Shown here one piece after another: positions 26,554 through 34,344 of a stretch of DNA of 64,000 nucleotides. The notes below the pieces were generated by a model. The model worked only from the letters and a program-made list of their open reading frames with translations, searched no databases and was not told the origin of the DNA. Every line of letters starts with the position of its first letter. Within the stretch, counting starts at the first letter, position 1. This stretch comes from Bacteroidales bacterium (GTDB lineage Bacteria; Bacteroidota; Bacteroidia; Bacteroidales; CG2-30-32-10): positions 15,777 to 79,776 of the forward strand of contig DAOQAK010000009.1 in NCBI GenBank assembly GCA_035353855.1, given 5' to 3'. The translations under genes and the position numbers were made by a program.

Positions 26554-27771
26554 TTATTCCAACATATCTTTTGCTTTTTTAATACCTTCTATTAAAATAT
26601 CAACTTCTTCTTTTGTGTTATACAATGCGAATGATGCACGTACTGTTCCGGGAATTTTATAAAAATCCATCACGGGTTGTGCGCAATGATGTCCTGTTCT
26701 TACAGCAATACCAAGCTTGTCAAGGATAGTTCCCAAGTCGTAAGGATGAATATTGCCAATAAGAAATGATGCAACACCTTTCTTTTCCTTAGCATTCCCG
26801 ATAAATCGCAAACCTTCAATTTCAGAAAGTTTTTTATTTGCATAGGTAAGTAATTCATCTTCGTAATTGAAAATATTTTCCAGCCCTATGTTTGTCAGAT
26901 ATTTTATTGCAGTCTCCAAACCCAGGCCATCACCCACGTTTGGCGTGCCTGCTTCAAATTTAAAAGGCAGTTCGTTGTAAGTTGTTCTTTCAAAAGTTAC
27001 TTCTTTTATCATTTCACCGCCGCCCTGGTAAGGAGGTAATTCTTCAAGCCATTTTTCTTTTCCGTACAAAACACCCACGCCCATTGGCGCATACATTTTA
27101 TGACCGGAGAAACAATAAAAATCACAATCCAAATCCTGAACATCAACCTTCATGTGTGGCAATGACTGTGCACCATCCACAAGGACAGGAATATTTTTCT
27201 GATGTGCTTTTTTGATAATTTCTTTAACTGGATTTACTGTCCCTAATGCATTTGAAACATGAGTTATTGCAACAATTTTAACTTTTTCGTTTAATAACTT
27301 TTCAAAAGCATCCATTTGTAATTCTCCGTTTTCATCAAATGGAATGACTTTTAGTTTTGCAATTTTTTCTTCGCAACCTATTTGCCAGGGAACGATATTA
27401 GAGTGATGTTCCATTGCAGTGATTAAAACTTCATCGCCTGCTTTCAGAAATTTTTTAATGAACGACGAAGCCACAAGATTGATGGATTCTGTAGTTCCAC
27501 GAGTAAAAATTATTTCATGCGATTTTTCCGCATTAATGAATTGCTGAACAGTTTTGCGTGCTTCCTCATAAGCTGTAGTAGCCTGCTGACTCAGGTAGTG
27601 CACTCCGCGATGAATATTGCTGTTTTGTTTTTCGTAATAATTTTTCAGCGTTTCAATTACACAATTTGGTTTTTGTGTAGTGGCAGCATTATCAAAGTAA
27701 ACAAGAGGTTTCTTGTAAATGATTTGATGCAGCGCAGGAAAATCTTCTCTTATTTTTTTTATATCAAACAT
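26554..27771 (-). CDS. sufS: Cysteine desulfurase SufS
   Basis: PLP enzyme that takes sulfur from cysteine for Fe-S assembly. The 405 residues match group II desulfurases. Lys225 in CFSGHKMYAP forms the PLP Schiff base, His in TAMEHHSN stacks on the cofactor, and Cys363 in VRTGHHCAQPVM is the persulfide carrier. It works with SufE, encoded downstream after a GxxExxY insert. The upstream junction with sufD has an ORF-less hairpin. Confidence 0.96.
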   Translation of the reverse strand: MFDIKKIREDFPALHQIIYKKPLVYFDNAATTQKPNCVIETLKNYYEKQNSNIHRGVHYLSQQATTAYEEARKTVQQFINAEKSHEIIFTRGTTESINLVASSFIKKFLKAGDEVLITAMEHHSNIVPWQIGCEEKIAKLKVIPFDENGELQMDAFEKLLNEKVKIVAITHVSNALGTVNPVKEIIKKAHQKNIPVLVDGAQSLPHMKVDVQDLDCDFYCFSGHKMYAPMGVGVLYGKEKWLEELPPYQGGGEMIKEVTFERTTYNELPFKFEAGTPNVGDGLGLETAIKYLTNIGLENIFNYEDELLTYANKKLSEIEGLRFIGNAKEKKGVASFLIGNIHPYDLGTILDKLGIAVRTGHHCAQPVMDFYKIPGTVRASFALYNTKEEVDILIEGIKKAKDMLE

Positions 27772-27789
27772 GAATCTGTACTATTTTTT

Positions 27790-27867
27790 ACCACTAAGGC
27801 ACTAAGTTCACTAAGGCTCACTAAGTTTTTTCTAAGTGTATCTAAGTGTTCTTAGTGTCTAAGTGGT
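27790..27867. repeat. ORF-less 78-bp inverted repeat related to GxxExxY element 1
   Basis: Left end ACCACTAAGGCACT and right end AGTGTCTAAGTGGT. The right end is identical, base for base, to the right terminus of GxxExxY element 1 at 26524-26537. The arms consist of CACTAAG-type heptamers spaced 8-10 bases apart and close around a short T-rich loop. It is a small relative without the gene, between sufS and sufD. Confidence 0.75.
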
Positions 27868-27910
27868 TTATTTTTTAATATTTTTATAACTTCAAACTCT
27901 AAACAAAAAA

Positions 27911-29305
27911 CTATTTCAACTTATCCATATCAATATTAAACACCAAAGGTTCATTTTTCTTGCAATGCAGAACGCACTGGTCGCAAATGGAAAGCTCACC
28001 TTTCAGGCGTTTATCAATCAAATGACATACTCTTTCGCGAATGGCTTCAATAGAAATTTTAGCAGCAACTTCTTCTGCAAATGCATTCATCAATAACATG
28101 CGAGCACTATCTTCACTAATACCGCGAGCACGCATATAAAACATTGCATCGGCATCAAGCTGGCCAACAGTCGCCCCATGACTACATTTTACATCATCAG
28201 CATAAATTTCCAAATTAGGTTTTGTATTTATGGTAGCATCATCGGTTAAAAGAATGTTTCGGTTAGTCTGAAATGCCGATGTTTTCTGGGCATCTTTCTG
28301 TACAATTATCTTCCCGTTAAATACAGCCTTAGCCTGGTTATCAATTATACCTTTAAATAATTCCTTGCTTGTGCTATTTGGTTTAAGATGATTGATGAAT
28401 GTGTGATTATCGATATGCTGTTTCCCGTCAACAAGATACAAGCCATTCAGGTTGGTTTCGCAATGTTCGCCATTAATAGCAATATTCACATTGTTCCTGA
28501 TGAAGCCGCCATTCAATGTTATGATGTTGCTTGAAACCTTACTGCCATCAAGCTGATGGAAATTAATGTTATTGATCATCGCAGAATGATTATCGTTGTT
28601 CTGCATCTTGTAATGATCAACAGAAGCATTTTTATCAATAAAAATTTCAGTAACGGTATTGTTTAAACTTGGAAAATGTGATAAAGCATCATCACACATC
28701 ACCAATGAAAGATTGCTGTTTTTTCCAACAATGACGAGGTTTCTGGGCTGTATAAATAAATTTTCTTTTTTATTGATGATGTTAATAATCTGAATAGGTT
28801 TATCAGGAGCAACATTATCGGGCACATAAATAAATACGCCGTCGCTTGCAAATGCCGTGTTCAGTGCTTCGAAAACATTATTTTCTGTGTCGCTATATTT
28901 TCCAAAATGTTTTTTTATCAGTTGTGGATATTCTTCCAGTGCTTTTTGCAAACTGCCAATAATAATTCCGTTTTCAAATTTAGTAATGGGAGATGTTTTA
29001 TACAAAAACCATCCATTCACAAGAACGGCGGTATATGTATCGAGGTCCATGATATCGCAGCGGAAGAAATTCTCAACGTCAACATTACCTTCTGTATTTT
29101 CAAAATAGCAATTGTAATCGTTAGAAAAAACATTTTCAAGATTCGTAAATCGCCATTCTTCATTCTTGGTTGTTGGAAAACCTGAAGAATAGAAATTGTT
29201 GAAAGCCTTCTTACGCATGGGTAACAGGAATCCATTACCTGAAAGCGAAGCTGAATTTTCTTCGTATAATATTTTTAATTTTTCTTTGAATTCGTTTGTT
29301 GTCAT
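27911..29305 (-). CDS. sufD: SufD, scaffold subunit of SufBCD
   Basis: SufD joins SufB and the SufC ATPase to form the Fe-S scaffold complex. The start at 29305 (MTTNEFKEKLKILYEE) is chosen over a 10-residue extension that would run into repeat DNA; this gives 464 residues. The C-terminal beta-helix core carries HGATVGQLDADAMFYMRARG (the conserved His and the G-x-L-D-x-D-x-x-F-Y motif) and a C-terminal CDQCVLHCKK. The gene lies between a GxxExxY insert (5' side) and a hairpin (3' side). Confidence 0.93.
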   Translation of the reverse strand: MTTNEFKEKLKILYEENSASLSGNGFLLPMRKKAFNNFYSSGFPTTKNEEWRFTNLENVFSNDYNCYFENTEGNVDVENFFRCDIMDLDTYTAVLVNGWFLYKTSPITKFENGIIIGSLQKALEEYPQLIKKHFGKYSDTENNVFEALNTAFASDGVFIYVPDNVAPDKPIQIINIINKKENLFIQPRNLVIVGKNSNLSLVMCDDALSHFPSLNNTVTEIFIDKNASVDHYKMQNNDNHSAMINNINFHQLDGSKVSSNIITLNGGFIRNNVNIAINGEHCETNLNGLYLVDGKQHIDNHTFINHLKPNSTSKELFKGIIDNQAKAVFNGKIIVQKDAQKTSAFQTNRNILLTDDATINTKPNLEIYADDVKCSHGATVGQLDADAMFYMRARGISEDSARMLLMNAFAEEVAAKISIEAIRERVCHLIDKRLKGELSICDQCVLHCKKNEPLVFNIDMDKLK

Positions 29306-29320
29306 AATATTTATTTTTTT

Positions 29321-29780
29321 GCCACGAAGTCGCAAAGACTCAAAGATTCTCTAAGTCTTCTGAATATATCTTTTAATACCTTGTTTAATAAGTGGAACAT
29401 TGAAGTTAATCAAGAAACCAAGTTTTTTGCCTGTAAGTTTCAAATGACTTAATATTTGTGCCTCCCATACTGGATTTACAATATCAACTGCTTTCAATTC
29501 ACAAATAATTAAATTATCAACTAAAACATCTAACCTCAGTCCTTCTTCGAAAACCAACCCATCGTATGTTATTGGAATATCCATTTGTCTAATTACAGGT
29601 ATACCCAATTTTTCAAGTTCATGGCAAAAACAGATTTCATAAACTTTTTCCAAAAGACCTGGACCTAAAGCAGAATGAACTTTATATGCTGCATTGACAA
29701 TACTTTTGGCAAGAAATTCTTCATGCTCCGAAATTGTTAATGCTTCTTTGAGCAACTTTGTTTCTTCGTGTCTTTGCGGC
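29321..29780. mobile_element. GxxExxY element 2 (gene plus inverted-repeat arms)
   Basis: Left arm at 29321-29345 begins GCCACGAAGTCGCAAAG; the reverse complement of the right arm at 29756-29780 begins GCCGCAAAGACACGAAG. The 25-base arms match at about 18 positions without a gap. The arms contain CACGAAG and CGCAAAG heptamers. The only gene inside is the GxxExxY gene, and its first codons lie in the right arm. It is placed exactly between sufC and sufD. Confidence 0.65.
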
Positions 29781-29782
29781 AT
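29351..29782 (-). CDS. GxxExxY family protein (PDDEXK-nuclease-like)
   Basis: 143 residues from the ATG at 29782; a TTG further upstream would overlap sufC. The first nine residues (MPQRHEETK) are encoded by the element's own repeat arm. The family motif GLLEKVY is followed by LRLDVLVDNLIICELKAVDI with the putative D...E-x-K nuclease triad, and QILSHLKLTGKKLGFLINFN. It is related to, but clearly diverged from, the copy at 26072-26485. The start lies 5 bases after the sufC stop, so it may be translated from the suf transcript. Confidence 0.9.
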   Translation of the reverse strand: MPQRHEETKLLKEALTISEHEEFLAKSIVNAAYKVHSALGPGLLEKVYEICFCHELEKLGIPVIRQMDIPITYDGLVFEEGLRLDVLVDNLIICELKAVDIVNPVWEAQILSHLKLTGKKLGFLINFNVPLIKQGIKRYIQKT

Positions 29783-29786
29783 ATAA

Positions 29787-30545
29787 TTAAATTTTTTCTT
29801 CAATTTCTTTTTTTATCCAGTCGTATCCTTTGCTTTCCAGTTCCAGCGCAAGTTCTTTACCTCCTGATTTTACAATCTTACCTTCGTACATTACATGAAC
29901 AAAATCGGGAACAATATAATCAAGTAAGCGCTGATAGTGTGTGATCACGATGAAGGCATTATTTTTTGTTCGCATTTTATTTACACCATTTGCAACTATG
30001 CGTAGTGCGTCGATGTCAAGCCCAGAGTCAGTTTCATCGAGAATGCAAAGTTCAGGTTCGAGCATAGCCATTTGGAAAATTTCATTTTTCTTTTTTTCAC
30101 CTCCGCTGAATCCTTCATTAACCGAGCGATTCGTAAGCTTTGATTGCAGCTCTACAACTTTTTTCTTTTCTTCCATCAGTTTTAAAAAGTCGGATGCAGA
30201 AAGCGGTTCAAGGTTTTTATATTTGCGATGTTCATTCACAGCAGTCTTTAAAAAATTAGTAAGACTTACCCCCGGAATTTCAACAGGATATTGAAATCCT
30301 AAAAATATTCCTTCTTTGGAACGCACATCAGGAGCCATTTCCAAGAGGTTCTTACCTTTGAAAATAATTTCACCTTCGGTAACTGTATAGTTTTCTTTTC
30401 CTGCAATAGCAGAGGCTAAAGTACTTTTACCTGTACCATTAGGACCCATGATAGCGTGTACTTCGCCGGCTTTAACTTCAAGGTTGAAACCGTTTATAAT
30501 TTTTTTATTATTAACGGTTACTTTGAGATTTTTTATTGAAAGCAT
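29787..30545 (-). CDS. sufC: SufC ABC ATPase
   Basis: 252-residue cytoplasmic ATPase that drives conformational changes of SufBD. Walker A is GPNGTGKST (34-42), the signature loop is NEGFSGGEKKKNEIFQMA, and Walker B is CILDETDSGLD. FQYPVEIPGV and EIFQMAMLEPEL are specific to SufC among ABC ATPases. It lies between a truncated DUF1016 gene (upstream) and GxxExxY element 2 (downstream). Confidence 0.97.
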   Translation of the reverse strand: MLSIKNLKVTVNNKKIINGFNLEVKAGEVHAIMGPNGTGKSTLASAIAGKENYTVTEGEIIFKGKNLLEMAPDVRSKEGIFLGFQYPVEIPGVSLTNFLKTAVNEHRKYKNLEPLSASDFLKLMEEKKKVVELQSKLTNRSVNEGFSGGEKKKNEIFQMAMLEPELCILDETDSGLDIDALRIVANGVNKMRTKNNAFIVITHYQRLLDYIVPDFVHVMYEGKIVKSGGKELALELESKGYDWIKKEIEEKI

Positions 30546-30558
30546 ATAATTATATTAT

Positions 30559-30909
30559 TTAGTTTTTATTTGATTCTAAAAAGTGCGACCATGATAATTT
30601 TTGCGACAATGTCGCACAAATTTCCAGGTTGTTGAAATTCGTATAAAAATCAACCATTCTGCTCAAATTAGAACGACTATATCCTTTTCCAAAATGAATA
30701 GTAAGATGCTTTGAAATTTCTTCAATAACAGCTTTGCCATAATCAGCACGTTTATTTTTTACAATATCTTCTTTAATTATTTTTCCGATATTCCAGTAAA
30801 GCAAAACCATAGCGGAGTTAATGGTGCTTGAAACACGTTGATGGGTTTGCTTTATTAGCTGACTGATATTGTCAAGCAGTATTTTATCTATTTTAATAAT
30901 ATCGTTCAC
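30559..30909 (-). pseudogene. Truncated DUF1016 (YhcG-type PDDEXK nuclease family) gene
   Basis: 116 residues match only the N-terminal winged-helix part of DUF1016/YhcG proteins: INSAMVLLYWNIGKII, RADYGKAVIEEISKHLT, and GYSRSNLSRMVDFY, then LSQKLSWSHFLES and a stop. Complete family members are about 330-350 residues and carry a C-terminal PDDEXK nuclease, which is lost here, the break falling right after the conserved LSWSH. The remnant fills the sufB-sufC junction. The piece could still be translated and fold, but nuclease activity is not expected. Confidence 0.8.
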
Positions 30910-30954
30910 TTAAAATTTATTTTATTCAATCATTATAAAATTCAATAATTGCTC

Positions 30955-32394
30955 TTATCCTACACTTCCCTCAAGGCTAATCTTTAAAAGCTTTTGCGCT
31001 TCAACAGCAAATTCCAACGGAAGCTTATTCAACACTTCTTTTGCATATCCATTTACAATAAGACCTATTGCGCTTTCCATGTCAATTCCGCGCTGCAAGC
31101 AGTAAAACAACTGGTCTTCTGAAATTTTTGAAGTAGTTGCTTCATGTTCAGTGATAGAAGATTTGTTTGCAACTTCAACATAAGGATAAGTATGAGCGCC
31201 GCACTGCGAGCCCATCAGCAAGGAATCACATTGTGAAAAATTTCTTGAATTGATAGCATTCTTCGTAATTTTTACAAGTCCGCGATAACTGTTATTGCTT
31301 TTACCTGCCGATATTCCTTTTGAAATAATTGTACTTGTAGTATTCTTGCCAAGATGAATCATCTTAGTACCTGTATCAGCTTGCTGATAATTATTAGTAA
31401 CTGCTACTGAATAAAACTCGCCAACAGAATAGTCGCCACGTAAAATGCAGCTGGGATATTTCCAGGTAATTGCAGAGCCAGTTTCAACCTGTGTCCACGA
31501 AATCTTAGAATGATTTCCTTTACACATGCCGCGTTTGGTAACAAAGTTGTAAATTCCACCTTCACCATCTTTATTCCCGGGATACCAGTTTTGAACGGTT
31601 GAATATTTCACTTCAGCATTTTCCATTGCAATAATTTCAACAATGGCGGCGTGAAGCTGGTTCTCATCTCTTCTGGGAGCAGTGCAGCCTTCCATGTAGC
31701 TGACGTAACTATCATCATCTGCAACAATTAGAGTTCTTTCAAACTGACCGGTATTAGAGGCATTGATGCGGAAGTATGTTGAAAGTTCTATTGGACATCT
31801 AACGCCTTTTGGAACATAACAAAACGAACCATCACTGAAAACAGCAGAGTTTAGCGCTGCAAAAAAATTGTCAGTATAAGGTACCACGCTTCCCATGTAT
31901 TTCTTTACCAAATCAGGATGTTCGCGAACTGCTTCGCTGAATGAACAAAAGATAATTCCTTTTTCTGCTAATGTTTGTTTGAAAGTTGTAGTTACCGAAA
32001 CGCTGTCCATTACCGCATCAACAGCAACACCTGTAAGCATTTTTTGTTCGTCGAGTGGAATGCCGAGCTTTTCAAATGTTTTCAAAAGTTCAGGATCAAC
32101 TTCATTCAAATTTTTCTTTTCTTCTTTTTGCTTTGGTGCCGCGTAATAAATAATGTCGTTATAATTTATTGGCGGGTGATGAAGATGAGCCCAGTTGGGT
32201 TCCTTCATTGTAAGCCAGTAACGATAGGCTTTTAAGCGAAACTCAAGCAACCATTCAGGTTCATTTTTCTTCGAAGAAATAAAACGTATGATATCTTCAT
32301 TCAAACCTTTGGCAGCCGTTTCAGTTTCAATGTTTGTGGTAAAGCCCCACTTGTATTCGTTTTGCGTTACTTCATTTAAAATATTATCTTCCAT
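30955..32394 (-). CDS. sufB: SufB, Fe-S scaffold protein
   Basis: The main cluster-building subunit of SufBCD. 479 residues, the typical length. CTAPRRDENQLHAAIVEI, the conserved CPSCILRGDYSVGEFYS-like segment (here YPSCILRGDYSVGEFYSVAV) and SQCDSLLMGSQCGAHTYPY are diagnostic, as is EHEATTSKISEDQLFYCLQRG near the end. It is the first gene of the operon, with a promoter on the minus strand around 32422-32429. Confidence 0.97.
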   Translation of the reverse strand: MEDNILNEVTQNEYKWGFTTNIETETAAKGLNEDIIRFISSKKNEPEWLLEFRLKAYRYWLTMKEPNWAHLHHPPINYNDIIYYAAPKQKEEKKNLNEVDPELLKTFEKLGIPLDEQKMLTGVAVDAVMDSVSVTTTFKQTLAEKGIIFCSFSEAVREHPDLVKKYMGSVVPYTDNFFAALNSAVFSDGSFCYVPKGVRCPIELSTYFRINASNTGQFERTLIVADDDSYVSYMEGCTAPRRDENQLHAAIVEIIAMENAEVKYSTVQNWYPGNKDGEGGIYNFVTKRGMCKGNHSKISWTQVETGSAITWKYPSCILRGDYSVGEFYSVAVTNNYQQADTGTKMIHLGKNTTSTIISKGISAGKSNNSYRGLVKITKNAINSRNFSQCDSLLMGSQCGAHTYPYVEVANKSSITEHEATTSKISEDQLFYCLQRGIDMESAIGLIVNGYAKEVLNKLPLEFAVEAQKLLKISLEGSVG

Positions 32395-32421
32395 TAAATT
32401 ATTTTTATTAATCAGGAATTA

Positions 32422-32429
32422 CAAAGTTA
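32422..32429 (-). promoter_or_regulatory. -7 element upstream of sufB
   Basis: On the minus strand TAACTTTG (complement of 32422-32429) matches the Bacteroidota -7 consensus TAnnTTTG and lies 28 bases before the sufB ATG. A matching TTTG at the ideal distance is not clear, so the -33 part is uncertain. Confidence 0.5.
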
Positions 32430-32679
32430 TAATTTCTGAACAAAAATAATATTTATTTAGATTAAATCAAAATAATAAATATTAAAAAATTTTTACATAT
32501 ATTTTTATTCTGTAGAAAGTTTGTGAAAAGCTTGTTTCTATTGGGTTTTAATAGAAAATTGGTTTTTGGAAAAATATTTGCATCTAACATATATAAAATA
32601 TTAAATATATATTTTTCTATATTTGTTAATGTGTTACGATTTTTACTAAATTAGCAAAGTAGAAAACACTGAAATAATT

Positions 32680-32771
32680 AGAGAGGACGAAACTGGTGTT
32701 TCATCCGGTCTTCAAAACCGGTAGCAGACGGATAAAACCGGCTGTGGCAGGTTCGATTCCTGCCTTCTCTG
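32680..32771 (+). tRNA. selC: tRNA-Sec (anticodon TCA)
   Basis: A 92-base selenocysteine tRNA. The D stem GAAAC/GTTTC closes around a 4-base TGGT loop, a hallmark of tRNA-Sec. The anticodon arm is CCGGT-CTTCAAA-ACCGG with anticodon TCA, which reads UGA. A long variable arm (CAGaCGG/CCGgCTG) follows, then T arm GCAGG-TTCGATT-CCTGC. The acceptor pairs AGAGAGG with CTTCTCT, and G is the discriminator base as needed for seryl-tRNA synthetase. CCA is not encoded. selA starts 32 bases downstream, so the two are probably co-transcribed. Confidence 0.95.
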
Positions 32772-32802
32772 CAAAGAATATGAAAATCGGAATATATAAA
32801 AT

Positions 32803-34215
32803 ATGAAACCTAAACCGGAGGATTTTAAAACCCTTCCTGCCGTTGATAAGCTTCTTAACCTGCCAGAAGTTGTATCGCTTATTTCCATTTATGGAAAAGA
32901 GTTGGTAATTTTTTCCATTCGTAGTTCATTAGATTTTTTCAGAACCAGCATCAATAAAGGGAATCCGCCTCCTTCACAAAATGAGATTTTTGATAAGATA
33001 GAATTTTTTATTCGCTTATGCGGGCATCGAAGTCTTAGAAAAGTTATCAATGCAACAGGTGTGATAATTCATACAAACCTTGGCAGAGCGCCTTTTGGCG
33101 ATGCTTTGATAAACGATTCTATTAATGTGCTGAAAAGATATAATAATCTTGAATTCAATCTTAATACTGGTGCCAGAGGTAACCGAAATGACCATGCTTC
33201 AGAATTATTGAAATTCCTTACAGGAGCTGAAGATGTTTTAGTAGTGAATAATAATGCTGCTGCTGTAATGCTTATTCTGCGCGCATTTGCAAAGAAGAAA
33301 GAAGTGATAGTGTCGCGTGGTGAACTGATTGAAATTGGTGGCTCATTCCGTATTCCTGAAATCATGAAAGCTTCGGAATGCAAGATGGTAGAGGTAGGTA
33401 CAACAAATAAAACAAACATCAACGACTACAGAAATGCCATCAGCAATAAAACTGCAATGCTGTTTAAAGCGCATAAATCAAATTATGTGATCAAAGGTTT
33501 TACACAGGAAGCAGAACTTGAAGAAATGGTTGAACTGGGCAAACAGCACAATATTCCTGTGTTGTATGATATTGGTTCCGGTTTGTTGAAAAAGTATAAT
33601 CACAAATTATTTATTGATGAACCTAACGTAAGGCAATCGCTTGAAAAAGGAATTGATTTGATTTGTTTCAGTGGTGATAAACTTTTAGGCGGACCGCAGG
33701 CAGGCATTATTGCAGGTAAAAAAATATTCATCGACAAGTTGAAAAAAGAACCGATGCTTCGTGCTTTGCGCGTTTGCAAAACCACACTGGCACTGCTCGA
33801 AACAGCTTGTATGTATTACCTTGATGAAAAAACACTAAATGAAAAAAATCTTCTTTTTAAAATTTTCAATCGTAAAAAAGATGATCTAAAAAATACGGCT
33901 GAGCTTTTAAAAAATGAGTTGGAAAAAAATAATATGCCTGCTGAAGTGGTTGCAAGCATTGGTCAGTGCGGAGGTGGAACTTTGCCTGATGGTGAGATAG
34001 AAAGTTTTTCAGTGATGATAAAAAATGAGAATCCGAATAAAGAACGTTCGGAATATGCTGAAAAAATGTACCAGGGATTATTATCTCATAAACAACCGGT
34101 GCTGGGAGTTTTGAAAAAAGGGAATATCTATTTTGATATTCTGACTTTGTTCAACGATGAGATTGATGAATTGGCGAAGATTATAATTGAAGTAAATCAA
34201 ACAGTAAAAAAGTAA
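32803..34215 (+). CDS. selA: L-seryl-tRNA(Sec) selenium transferase SelA
   Basis: Converts Ser-tRNA(Sec) to Sec-tRNA(Sec) with selenophosphate. 470 residues, the usual length. The N-terminal domain (LPAVDKLLNLPEV at 11-23) binds the tRNA. VINATGVIIHTNLGRAP (81-97) is the family hallmark. Lys293 in CFSGDKLLGGPQAG is the PLP lysine. GQCGGGTLPDGEIESF near the C-terminus is also conserved. Follows tRNA-Sec and precedes selB. Confidence 0.97.
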   Translation: MKPKPEDFKTLPAVDKLLNLPEVVSLISIYGKELVIFSIRSSLDFFRTSINKGNPPPSQNEIFDKIEFFIRLCGHRSLRKVINATGVIIHTNLGRAPFGDALINDSINVLKRYNNLEFNLNTGARGNRNDHASELLKFLTGAEDVLVVNNNAAAVMLILRAFAKKKEVIVSRGELIEIGGSFRIPEIMKASECKMVEVGTTNKTNINDYRNAISNKTAMLFKAHKSNYVIKGFTQEAELEEMVELGKQHNIPVLYDIGSGLLKKYNHKLFIDEPNVRQSLEKGIDLICFSGDKLLGGPQAGIIAGKKIFIDKLKKEPMLRALRVCKTTLALLETACMYYLDEKTLNEKNLLFKIFNRKKDDLKNTAELLKNELEKNNMPAEVVASIGQCGGGTLPDGEIESFSVMIKNENPNKERSEYAEKMYQGLLSHKQPVLGVLKKGNIYFDILTLFNDEIDELAKIIIEVNQTVKK

Positions 34216-34220
34216 AAAAT

Positions 34221-34318
34221 AATTTCTTTGTGTTCTTTACGTATTTCTCTTAGCAATTTTTGTGGTTTATTTTAAACACGAAGTGCACAAAGTTTACACT
34301 AAGATTCACAAAGAAATT
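34221..34318. repeat. ORF-less inverted repeat between selA and selB
   Basis: AATTTCTTTGTG (34221-34232) and CACAAAGAAATT (34307-34318) are perfect 12-bp arms; inner GTGGTTTA/TAAACAC closes the hairpin. The arms hold CACGAAG- and CACAAAG-like heptamers. It is of the same style as the suf-operon hairpins and lies between selA and selB without interrupting either. Confidence 0.7.
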
Positions 34319-34344
34319 TATATAATAATAGAAATTTTGATTCG

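Noticed and set aside
30559..30909. DUF1016 fragment as a toxin or active nuclease
   Set aside because: The C-terminal PDDEXK domain is absent and no partner antitoxin is present.
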